NCBI GenBank assembly: GCA_945874105.1
Contig: CAMCFJ010000002.1
Location: 62,001 to 126,000, forward strand
DNA length: 64,000 nucleotides
Source of the DNA: Candidatus Nitrotoga sp. CP45
Lineage (GTDB): Bacteria > Pseudomonadota > Gammaproteobacteria > Burkholderiales > Gallionellaceae
Direction: 5' to 3'
The notes beneath the pieces are model-generated. The model was given only the letters and a program-made list of their open reading frames with translations, was not told where the DNA came from and made no database searches. Positions 56,699 through 64,000 of the stretch are shown piece by piece. Numbering within the stretch: position 1 is the stretch's first letter; the number at the start of each line of letters is the position of its first letter. The position numbers were made by a program, and so were the translations under genes.

Positions 56699-57648
56699 GT
56701 TTTCGTTTTCAGCATATGCGTTAATTTCCTGAGCGCCTGTAACCCCACCCTGAAATACCCGTGCGATAAGCACTTTAGGGATTCCTCTACCATTTCGGAA
56801 AAAAGCGGTTCACCGAATTTCTTTTGCCCGGCTTTTGCTAAATGCAGAGCGAACCCGTGCTCGGCATTGATGGAAGAAAAAACCCAACCCAGCAGATATT
56901 CTCGAAGGCCCAGCGAATCGCTGTCAAACTTGTTGATGTAGGAAATTTCGCACCAGCCCGGGGCCATCTTCAAAAATGAATCTAGGCTTCTGCGTTGCAG
57001 AGTGTTGAGGCTAGACAGGTCTTCCTGCTCTATCCTGTGCGAGCCCTTGACGTACATGCTGGAAACCCAGAACGGGCACTTGTCCATGTATGCCATCAGC
57101 TGATGCAGCTTGTCCTCTCCCAAATATGCATCGATGATACCAGGCTCGAATTCCGCAACGATCATATTCGATACCGTGCTTGCAGGCAGGGCATCGAAAA
57201 TCCGCAGGTCGGTGCCTTGCGTGTCTGTTTTGTACCAATCGATATAGTCAATATCGATTGCCTGGAGCGCGGTTTTGAGATCGACGGCGGGCATCTTGGT
57301 CGTTTTTTCCACTTCGAACAGCCCACAGAAGGCCCAGCGGTTGAGGGCTTGACTATTCGGAGGCAGCGAGCTCGAACAGTAAGGGGATCGCGTCAGATAG
57401 AACTCGACCTCGTCCGCCGCTTTGGCGGCCACTAGCCGATTCATCGAATAAAGCTTGCGGAAGCCTTTGTCGCTCGATTCAGCAATGGTGAAGTCGCGCG
57501 TGTCCGCATCGAACGCGACGCATATCGCATCGGGCGCGATCAGCTTCCAACATTTAGGCAGTGAGCCAGAGGCGCCAACGTCGATCAAAACCGGCGGCTT
57601 CAAGGCCAGGGAACGATGCTTTAACGCTTTCGAAATCAACCGCTTCAT
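56692..57648 (-). CDS. FkbM-type methyltransferase-like protein
   Basis: 318 residues. Rossmann SAM-like start VLIDVGASGSLPKCWKLIAPDA, acidic FDADTRD, then IDYIDWYKTDTQGTDLRIFDALP and VAEFEPGIIDAYLGEDKL, as in FkbM enzymes that O-methylate sugars. C-terminal third is an extra helical region. ATGA overlap with the TIGR04325 gene. Methylated O-antigen sugar is the likely product; inferred. Confidence 0.78.
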   Translation of the reverse strand: MKRLISKALKHRSLALKPPVLIDVGASGSLPKCWKLIAPDAICVAFDADTRDFTIAESSDKGFRKLYSMNRLVAAKAADEVEFYLTRSPYCSSSLPPNSQALNRWAFCGLFEVEKTTKMPAVDLKTALQAIDIDYIDWYKTDTQGTDLRIFDALPASTVSNMIVAEFEPGIIDAYLGEDKLHQLMAYMDKCPFWVSSMYVKGSHRIEQEDLSSLNTLQRRSLDSFLKMAPGWCEISYINKFDSDSLGLREYLLGWVFSSINAEHGFALHLAKAGQKKFGEPLFSEMVEESLKCLSHGYFRVGLQALRKLTHMLKTKTW

Positions 57649-58466
57649 AGCCCCACCTTGTTGAAAATAAATCCCTTGAACATCGAATCGATCAATCCAA
57701 GCGCCGGAAAATCCAGACTAGGGAAGGCTGAAACCAGTTGATAGTCTGGTGAAAACCATTCTATTAACCGACGTTCAGACAAAGATCGACAGGCGTAACT
57801 TGCCGGGTAGATCGTGCATGGAACATGCTGGACATAGTGCCGCGTTATTGTCGAATCGTTGACGATGGTTCGATCCAGAATGATCGTTGAAGGGTGGGCT
57901 CGAACCAATACATCGACTATCGCCTCTGGGTCGTCCACATACTGGAGTACGCCCGATAAAAGCACGGCATTGGGCTGCTGGTCTAGAAGACAGGCTTCGA
58001 GGCTTTCATAAAATTTCAGCGTTTCATCCTGGACGTGCTTTTTCCCGGCCTCAACATAATGTTTCTGTTCGATCACGTTCCAGCGTAGCTCCGGTAAGGT
58101 GCCAAGCAATTTTCTGTGCTGAAAGTAACTGCTTCCCAGTGCCCCGCCGAAATCTAGGACATTCAGATTACCATTGTTCTGCGCAGCCGCCCACATCAAG
58201 CCCGTAAGTGCGGGCCATGCGTACTCAGGTTCAAAAAACAATACCGAGTCGCGCTCGAATACCGCTTCACCGCGTTTGACTTTGAGAGTGGCATCCAGCA
58301 CACGGGTGAGGATCGCGTCGGTGTCATAGCCAGTAGCATGCTGGCAGGCTTCAGCCCAGCTAGGGAAGCTCCCTTCAAATCGGTTACCGCCACCACGAAT
58401 TTGTTGTAACCAGCGGGATACAAGTGGAGGCAAGCAATCTTTGACCAGAGCTTTTGGCGAAGTCAT
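57645..58466 (-). CDS. TIGR04325-type putative methyltransferase
   Basis: 273 residues from ATG 58466, which overlaps the upstream stop as ATGA. Distinctive block order: FEGSFPSWAEACQHATGYDTDAIL, LTGLMWAAAQNNGNLNVLDFGGALGSSYFQHRKLL, WNVIEQKHYVEAGKK, AVLLSGVLQYVDDPEAIVD and TIYPASYACRSLSERRLIEWF match the LIC12133-type family. SAM-binding is likely; substrate not known. Usually found in O-antigen loci, as here. Confidence 0.87.
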   Translation of the reverse strand: MTSPKALVKDCLPPLVSRWLQQIRGGGNRFEGSFPSWAEACQHATGYDTDAILTRVLDATLKVKRGEAVFERDSVLFFEPEYAWPALTGLMWAAAQNNGNLNVLDFGGALGSSYFQHRKLLGTLPELRWNVIEQKHYVEAGKKHVQDETLKFYESLEACLLDQQPNAVLLSGVLQYVDDPEAIVDVLVRAHPSTIILDRTIVNDSTITRHYVQHVPCTIYPASYACRSLSERRLIEWFSPDYQLVSAFPSLDFPALGLIDSMFKGFIFNKVGL

Positions 58467-59371
58467 GCTGTCCACCTAGAATAAAAAAAGCCAAATAGAT
58501 GCTTGAGCCAGTAAGTCCCCCTCCAGCGTCTATGCTTCCTAAAAAATCGTTCTACCTCACGGCTGGCAGGTCCACAGGCTTCCACGATAAGACCTTCAAG
58601 CCGGATGGGACGCTCACTTAACACCGAGTCCATCATACTGGATTTGTCGGAATTAGTTCCTGATGCGTCATTGCCAATGTTGTGCACCAGCGAGCGGCCG
58701 GGATAAAGCGTCAGCTTACCCAACAAAAAGGCTGAGGCATACCAGCGGATCGCCCAGGAATCGTTCGTGCCCGCAATCTGCTCTTCTAGCATTTGTGTGT
58801 AGGGAAAACTTCCCCCGTAGTTGAAGGCATGCTCCAGTTTGCGCTGCTTCAGCTCTAGTAACAACTGCGCGCCGTCCGGATTGAAGCATGCCCATCCGCG
58901 CCGCCAGGTCCCCCAGCCCCAGCAATCGGCACCCGGCAGAAAAAACGCCTCGGGCAGCGCTACTTCAACCGGAAAAAAATAGCCGTGGATGCTGATGATC
59001 CGGTCATCGTTTGCATAGCGCTCCAGAGCCTCGTTCATATAGGTCAGAAAAAACGGGGACGTCACCAAGTCGTCTTCGAGCACGATGACACGCTCGTGCT
59101 GGCACAAAACTTCGCTCACGCCTTCGATGATGTTGCGGGCAAGCCCAAAGTTCATGTCACGTTCGATCAGCGCCACACTGCGGAAGCCCGTTGTGCCGCG
59201 CACCAGCTCGCGGACCGCACGCACCGACGCGGCCTCGCGTTCGTTACGGGCACCGTCAGCGTAAACGATCAAATCACTTTGATCAGCCAATTCATTGGCA
59301 GCGAGCGCCGCAAGCGCACGTCGGGTATGGTCGGGGCGGGAGAAGGCGAAAAGAAGTATAGGAGCCAGCAT
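58463..59371 (-). CDS. GT-A glycosyltransferase, GNT-I-like
   Basis: 302 residues. APILLFAFSRPDHTRRALAAL and RDMNFGLARNIIEGVSEVL open a GT-A fold; VIVLEDDLVTSPFFLTYMNEAL is the EDD metal/donor motif of GnT-I-type transferases, and DCWGWGTWRRGWACF with DSWAIRWYASAFLLGKLTLYPGRSLVHNIGNDASG is typical of the bacterial family. Donor unknown. Ends with an ATGA overlap. Confidence 0.84.
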   Translation of the reverse strand: MLAPILLFAFSRPDHTRRALAALAANELADQSDLIVYADGARNEREAASVRAVRELVRGTTGFRSVALIERDMNFGLARNIIEGVSEVLCQHERVIVLEDDLVTSPFFLTYMNEALERYANDDRIISIHGYFFPVEVALPEAFFLPGADCWGWGTWRRGWACFNPDGAQLLLELKQRKLEHAFNYGGSFPYTQMLEEQIAGTNDSWAIRWYASAFLLGKLTLYPGRSLVHNIGNDASGTNSDKSSMMDSVLSERPIRLEGLIVEACGPASREVERFFRKHRRWRGTYWLKHLFGFFYSRWTA

Positions 59372-59382
59372 GCCGTCAGTGA

Positions 59383-60111
59383 TTACTCGACAATGTTACG
59401 CGGTTCACAGCGCTTAAAAAAAACGGTGTTAACAGCCTTGGCATACATTTCATACCCACAGCTTTCCATGAACTTGTTGACGTCGCTCGATTTTAATTTG
59501 GACAACGAATTGTCAAGAATTTCCACCAAGATAATTTCAGGCCGGTACTTGTTCCAATTATTAGATTTCAGTACATCCAAGTCCATACCTTCCACGTCAA
59601 TGCTCATGAAATCGATGCGCATATTCGGAGGAAGGTGCTCGTCGAGGATTGAACTGAGTGATTTCGTATCAATCTTTATCGTTCTTTCAATATGGTAGGA
59701 GTCAAGTGACGAAGCCCTTTGCTGCGAGAGGTGGGCGTCAAAACCGTTCAATGCCGTTTCATTGAAAATATAATATGTTAGAGAACTTTGATCGGGCCCA
59801 ACCGGAATTTCCAGGTTGATGTCTCTCTGGCGTTGTTTGTTAAATAATTGCATGCTGCCTGGCATGGCGTCGATGTTTATTCCAAACCATCCCTGCTTAT
59901 AAAAATGGAAGGTATTGGAAAAGCGTTTGGGGTGGTGGGCACCGACGTCAACATAGAATCCCTTAGACTTATCAGCAAAAAATCGGCGAAGAATCATATC
60001 CTCGCCTTCTTGTGAATACGATTTCGAGGCATGTCCATCCAAGATAAAAAAGTGGACAAAATCCCTGATCGATCTGGGCACTATGCGCCTGATACTTTTG
60101 TATATGGCCAT
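59383..60111 (-). CDS. FkbM-family methyltransferase
   Basis: 242 residues. SQEGEDMILRRFFADKSKGFYVDVGAHHPKRFSNTFHFYKQGWFGINIDAMPG is the FkbM SAM-binding start; MRIDFMSIDVEGMDLDVLKSNNW carries the conserved acids. O-methylates a sugar hydroxyl in related loci. Four to eleven bases separate it from its neighbours. More AT-rich than the module downstream. Confidence 0.88.
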   Translation of the reverse strand: MAIYKSIRRIVPRSIRDFVHFFILDGHASKSYSQEGEDMILRRFFADKSKGFYVDVGAHHPKRFSNTFHFYKQGWFGINIDAMPGSMQLFNKQRQRDINLEIPVGPDQSSLTYYIFNETALNGFDAHLSQQRASSLDSYHIERTIKIDTKSLSSILDEHLPPNMRIDFMSIDVEGMDLDVLKSNNWNKYRPEIILVEILDNSLSKLKSSDVNKFMESCGYEMYAKAVNTVFFKRCEPRNIVE

Positions 60112-60117
60112 GGTCTT

Positions 60118-60828
60118 TTATTGCCTCGCAGTGGCGGCAACGGGGTATTGGTCGTCCGCGAGCAGTTTCAAAGCGCCAATGGCGTAGCCCGGCAGTCGAT
60201 CGGCGGACGGGCGGTATAGAAAAGATCGGGAGAAAAATAATGAAGTGGTCCAAGTGTAGTTGTTTATGGGGCCAAAGCCATGGAAGTCGACCTGCAAGAA
60301 ATCGTGTTTTTCCCGCAGGTATTTTGCAGTTTCAGGATGCCAGTCGGAGTTATCCAGGATCACCAGCCCGTCAGCAGCAAGAATATCCGAAACACTCTCA
60401 GCACAACGATGCCGGTGTATTCCATCGATGATAACAACGTCGAATTTCTCCCCGGTTGCGGCCACCAAATAGTCGGACTCGTTCTCGGCGAGAATTATTT
60501 TCAGATTTGCGACGACGTTTCTTGCGCTTGTTGCAAACCACTCCTTATCATGCTCTACCGCAAGCACAGATTCAGCCCTTCTGGCCCACCATATTGAGCT
60601 CGCGCCAGACCCAAATTCCAGAATTTTCGAGCCCGAGAAATCCAGGCCGGCAAGATATTCGATCGTGGGATAGGTGTACCACGGGATGGCATTGCCTTCT
60701 TTATCTATGCATTTCCAGGTGGAAATGGATTTCCTCTGCCCATACTCTTCCGACAGTATCCAGAAATTCCGAATGACCTTCCGGAAGTTTGCAGGAATGA
60801 TTCGACGGAATATTCGCTTAGCGAACAT
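60118..60828 (-). CDS. Class I SAM-dependent methyltransferase
   Basis: 236 residues. IPWYTYPTIEYLAGLDFSGSKILEFGSGASSIWWARRAESVLAVEHDKEW is SAM motif I with the acidic motif II; KFDVVIIDGIHRHRCAESV and GLVILDNSDWHPETAKYL follow. Small-molecule or sugar methyltransferase; target unknown. Overlaps the flippase gene stop by 11 bases. Confidence 0.82.
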   Translation of the reverse strand: MFAKRIFRRIIPANFRKVIRNFWILSEEYGQRKSISTWKCIDKEGNAIPWYTYPTIEYLAGLDFSGSKILEFGSGASSIWWARRAESVLAVEHDKEWFATSARNVVANLKIILAENESDYLVAATGEKFDVVIIDGIHRHRCAESVSDILAADGLVILDNSDWHPETAKYLREKHDFLQVDFHGFGPINNYTWTTSLFFSRSFLYRPSADRLPGYAIGALKLLADDQYPVAATARQ

Positions 60829-62245
60829 AAAAACCTTTTAACAGAATGGAATTTACTTTAATGAAGAACAATCGTCTTGATTTCCTGTTGAACGCGTCAA
60901 ACCAGAATGCGGCCACTGAATAACTTATAAGAGTGGCGACGGCCGCACCCTGCCCACCGTAATCGGGAATCAATATCAGGTTCAGGGTAATATTTACCAG
61001 CGCCCCAAGTGCAGTTCTGTAGAACATATGGACGACCATATTCTCCAGCAAGAACCAGTGACTGCTTGCCGCACCCAAAAAAGTGAAGATTCCCGCCCAT
61101 ACATGTATTGCCAGAATGGGGCCGGCATCCGCGTAGGCCGCGCCAAAAAGCTGGGTAACGAGCCATCCCGACAAGAAAGTCATTGTCATGGCCACCCCCA
61201 GGCTTATCGCCACTATCAGGTCGTACAGCCTCTGCATGCGTTGGTAGTAAAGCGGCTCGCTTATTTTTTTGGCTGCCGCAATCGCCGGAAATACAGAAGC
61301 AATAATGGCTGTAGGAAGAAAATACCAGACTTCGCTGATTCGGACCGCCGCCGAGTACATGCCTACGGCCTCATCTCCCAGCATCTGTCCCAGCATGATC
61401 TGGTCAATACGCATGTATACCATAACGGCCAGACCAGAAAATATGAGCGGCCAACTATCCCTGAGCAGAGTCTGCGCGCGGGCGTAACGGAGCTGCCACG
61501 CACGCAGGGTGCCGCATCGCCAGGCGTATACGGCCAGCAGGCCGATGGCCACCAGTAAACTTTCAGCAAAGGCTGCCCAGACGAAAGCCATAAGCGATGC
61601 ATGGGCAAGCAAGAGACCGATCTTGACGGCTGAAAGAGCCAGAAAAATGCCGTTCTCGACCCATACGATATATTTGGATTGAACCTGCGACTCGAACCAG
61701 TATTTCACCACTTCAACAGACTTGAACACCATGGCAAAGCCCAGCACCGCAACCACCAGCTTTACCAAGCTATCATCCGGCCTGGTAAAACTGACTGTGA
61801 CAACCGCAAGGCCAAAAGCTAATAACCCACCAATAAATTGCAACAGAAAGGCCGTACCCAAAGTGGTGTTTGCAGCCTCTGGCTCCCGAACCAAGTCGCG
61901 TATGACAATGCCATTCAACCCCAAATTGGCTACAGCACCAAATAGGGCGACAATAGCCATTGCGTAATTCATGAGCCCAAACTGCCCAGGACCAAGATAT
62001 CGGGCGATCCATACCCCCACCAACAACCCCATTCCCATACGCAAAATCTTATCGCCAAACAACCACCCGATATTTGAAAGTACTTTTTGCAGGTTTGGAC
62101 GGTGCTCGATTTTAGCCCGCAGAGTAGCAGGCAGAAACTTGAGCCAGGTAGACGTCAATTTAATGGTGGCTCCACATGAGATGTTCTGAAACGGGGTCAA
62201 ACACCGTTCCTGTTGAATAACAAAGGCCACCGACAACCCGGACAA
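60818..62245 (-). CDS. Wzx-type polysaccharide flippase
   Basis: 475 residues in the ORF; about 12-14 membrane helices. QKVLSNIGWLFGDKILRMGMGLLVGVWIARYLGPGQFGLMNYAMAI is the classical MATE/PST start, with DKVLRM-like and SWPLIFSGLAVMVYMRIDQIMLGQMLGDEAVGMYSAAVRISEVWYFLP. It flips undecaprenyl-PP-linked O-units across the inner membrane. The first ~45 residues run into a toxin-antitoxin remnant and may not be native; a start near TWLKFLPATL is plausible. No Wzy is visible. Confidence 0.88.
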   Translation of the reverse strand: MSGLSVAFVIQQERCLTPFQNISCGATIKLTSTWLKFLPATLRAKIEHRPNLQKVLSNIGWLFGDKILRMGMGLLVGVWIARYLGPGQFGLMNYAMAIVALFGAVANLGLNGIVIRDLVREPEAANTTLGTAFLLQFIGGLLAFGLAVVTVSFTRPDDSLVKLVVAVLGFAMVFKSVEVVKYWFESQVQSKYIVWVENGIFLALSAVKIGLLLAHASLMAFVWAAFAESLLVAIGLLAVYAWRCGTLRAWQLRYARAQTLLRDSWPLIFSGLAVMVYMRIDQIMLGQMLGDEAVGMYSAAVRISEVWYFLPTAIIASVFPAIAAAKKISEPLYYQRMQRLYDLIVAISLGVAMTMTFLSGWLVTQLFGAAYADAGPILAIHVWAGIFTFLGAASSHWFLLENMVVHMFYRTALGALVNITLNLILIPDYGGQGAAVATLISYSVAAFWFDAFNRKSRRLFFIKVNSILLKGFYVR

Positions 62246-62480
62246 CCGCCCGTGTCTGGCTACTCAGTTGGCGAAAGGCTTCTCGACCAAGATCGTCAAA
62301 ATGCCACACGTTACGCGTAGCCAGGGTAGCGCGCCGCGACCATACAATACCGACGATGAATTTGTCTCGCATATCCACGGGGCGTCCGAGCGCGGCGGTT
62401 GAATGCCAGTTGATCGATGTGGGTGGTGGCATTCGAAACGAGCGACTGCACACGGTTTTACAGATTAACTTGCAGAAGTT
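62160..62480 (-). pseudogene. Truncated FitB/VapC-type PIN toxin remnant
   Basis: Frame of ORF 62160..62600 reads RPVDMRDKFIVGIVWSRRATLATRNVWHFDDLGREAF, the C-terminal PIN-domain block of FitB/VapC toxins (acidic D and TRN-DF motif). The N-terminal half is missing and the tail runs on as unrelated sequence. It matches the antitoxin remnant just upstream. Inactive fragment. Confidence 0.75.
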
Positions 62481-62548
62481 GTTCAAAGTGTTCGTGCAGG
62501 ATTTTTTTGCGCTATCCCGATGCCAACATATCCATGCCATAGCGGGCT

Positions 62549-62674
62549 TCAAACAGGGTGACGCTGTTGAGTCAGACGGACTTCTTCTTCCATACTCCAA
62601 CCACGAAAATTGGCGCGCTGCATTAGGCCGGCCTTCGCGCCGTCTTCAATATTGCGAACGATGACTTGCGCCAT
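62549..62674 (-). pseudogene. Truncated FitA-like antitoxin
   Basis: ATG 62674 opens MAQVIVRNIEDGAKAGLMQRA and SMEEEVRLTQQRHP, the ribbon-helix-helix start of FitA/VapB-type antitoxins; a stop follows after 41 residues where about 75-85 are usual. AGAGGTG upstream is a good ribosome site. With the PIN fragment it forms a decayed toxin-antitoxin pair upstream of the flippase. 62675-62933 is AT-rich with nothing recognisable. Confidence 0.75.
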
Positions 62675-62933
62675 GAGACACCTCTAAGTATCGAGAATGA
62701 ACTTGCAATGATATTGCACCTATCTGTTAAGGACAGGAATTTCAACCGCACAAATTTAAGTATCCATGACCACCGCACTCCGGCCAACGGCAATTTTTTT
62801 GTTTAACTCCAACAGAATATCCGAATTCCGAGTCACTCACACACGCAAAGGAAAAATTTTCTCTAGCATGAAATTTAACCACGAAGCTTTTAATTATATA
62901 AATATAAAATTTCATATTTAAACTCAATCCCCG

Positions 62934-64000
62934 TTAACGGCCAATGGGAAAATATTCCAGTCCGTGTGCACTTACTGTAGCCGACTCGTACAAGCTACGG
63001 CCATCGAAGATTAGTGGGGTTTTGAGCTTTGCTTTGATTATTTCGAAGTCCGGATTGCGGAATTCTTTCCACTCAGTGACGATAATTAATGCATCCGCAT
63101 TCTTGCAGGCTGTGAGCGGATTGTCTGCATAAGAAATCCTGGAGTCATTGCCAAATATTCGTTGCGCTTCCGACATGGCTACCGGGTCATAGGCAGTGAC
63201 GGTGGCACCTGCCTCTAATAAATCTGAAATCAGTTTGCGACTTGGGGCGTCGCGCATGTCATCGGTGTTGGGCTTGAAAGCAAGGCCCCAAATGGCAAAG
63301 TTTTTTCCAATAAGATCAGTGCCAAATCTGGCTTTTATTTTGTTAGTGAGAACTTCTTTTTGTGCATCGTTGGCTGCTTCTACGGCATTGAGTACTTTGA
63401 GGGTGATGCCAGCGTCGTCATTGGCCGTCTTTATAAGCGCTTTTACATCTTTGGGGAAACAGGATCCCCCATAACCGCAACCTGAATAGAGAAAATGGTA
63501 GCCGATGCGGGTGTCGGAACCAATGCCTAGTCTTACCATTTCAATGTCGGCACCGAGTTTTTCTGCGACATTGGCCAGTTCGTTCATGAAGCTGATGCGG
63601 GTGGCGAGCATGGCATTGGCGGCGTACTTGGTGAGTTCGGCACTTTTTACATCCATGACGATAATGCGATCGTGGTTGCGATTGAATGGGGCATATAACT
63701 GCCGCATTTGTTGGATGGCATGTGCATCATCGCCACCGACGACGATGCGATCCGGGCGCATAAAGTCGTCGACCGCTGCGCCTTCTTTAAGGAATTCCGG
63801 GTTGGAAACGACGCTATATTTGAACTTAATGTCACGCTTTTTCAACTCTTCTGCGATGACTGCGTTGACCCTGTTGGCAGTGCCAACAGGAACCGTGCTT
63901 TTATTAACGAGTATTTTATCTTCGGTCATACGGCTGCCGATGTTTTTGGCTGCTGCCAGAACATGTTGCAGGTCGGCGGAGCCATCTTCATCGGGAGGGG
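62934..64000 (-). CDS. ugd: UDP-glucose 6-dehydrogenase, partial (runs off window end)
   Basis: The ORF continues past the track start at 63929: the final bases read [24 protein letters not shown] in frame, so the 5' end lies outside the window. Visible: [38 protein letters not shown], the catalytic Cys in [16 protein letters not shown] and [16 protein letters not shown]. It makes UDP-glucuronate for polysaccharide or lipid A modification. Leads the locus. Confidence 0.95.
   Translation of the reverse strand, partial: PPDEDGSADLQHVLAAAKNIGSRMTEDKILVNKSTVPVGTANRVNAVIAEELKKRDIKFKYSVVSNPEFLKEGAAVDDFMRPDRIVVGGDDAHAIQQMRQLYAPFNRNHDRIIVMDVKSAELTKYAANAMLATRISFMNELANVAEKLGADIEMVRLGIGSDTRIGYHFLYSGCGYGGSCFPKDVKALIKTANDDAGITLKVLNAVEAANDAQKEVLTNKIKARFGTDLIGKNFAIWGLAFKPNTDDMRDAPSRKLISDLLEAGATVTAYDPVAMSEAQRIFGNDSRISYADNPLTACKNADALIIVTEWKEFRNPDFEIIKAKLKTPLIFDGRSLYESATVSAHGLEYFPIGR

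Overview
The window reads as a chromosome segment of a betaproteobacterium of moderate G+C. Gene orders typical of that group are present: def-fmt-rsmB-DUF4390-ntrY-ntrX, LysM-dprA-smg-topA, yggS-proC-yggT-yggU opposite pilT-pilU, and DUF185 methyltransferase/pteridine reductase/ttcA. Together with an IPTL-CTERM sorting signal, this suggests Nitrosomonadales, perhaps Gallionellaceae or a Nitrotoga-like nitrite oxidiser. That placement is inference from gene content and needs a marker-gene search.

Layout. 1-24 kb is housekeeping: cell-wall recycling and an M23 peptidase, twitching-motility ATPases, phoU, rpiA, a nitrogen-type two-component pair, translation initiation and maturation genes (def, fmt, rsmB), DNA uptake (dprA), topA and ttcA. 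24-31 kb holds a TPP riboswitch with thiC, two accessory genes of unknown function, and guaB-guaA separated by a large palindromic repeat. 31-34 kb is a scrambled accessory patch: a 141-bp MITE-like element, two DUF1566 genes, a repeat that looks like an insertion-sequence end, and the wreck of an IPTL-CTERM surface protein. 34-41 kb holds a RIO kinase, htpG behind a heat-shock-type promoter, a conserved unknown, a HIT protein, a FGGY kinase and ppa, followed by the second MITE copy and an orphan MBL-fold gene.

42.5-64 kb is a surface-polysaccharide locus, all on the minus strand. It has dTDP-sugar genes (rfbB-A-C, no rfbD in the window), waaA, and a WbpV-WbpL-WbpM-like trio that should make a UDP-6-deoxy-HexNAc and load it on undecaprenyl phosphate. 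Three GT2 glycosyltransferases follow, in visibly AT-richer DNA. Next comes a GC-richer module of at least seven genes with repeated 4-bp ATGA stop/start overlaps (glycosyltransferase, TIGR04325-type methyltransferase, FkbM, epimerase, DegT aminotransferase, GT8-like enzyme, and a frameshifted unknown). Another FkbM, a class I methyltransferase, a Wzx-like flippase, a decayed FitAB (VapBC) toxin-antitoxin remnant and the 3' part of ugd complete it. No O-antigen polymerase is visible.

The least expected signals are: two 141-bp MITE copies plus solo end fragments at 3' ends of genes; an fmt gene with no canonical start codon; the IPTL-CTERM wreck; the frameshifted ORF in the coupled glycan operon; and the lone MBL-fold protein with a degenerate metal motif. 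I see no complete, clearly new defence system. No rRNA, tRNA or CRISPR array was recognised.
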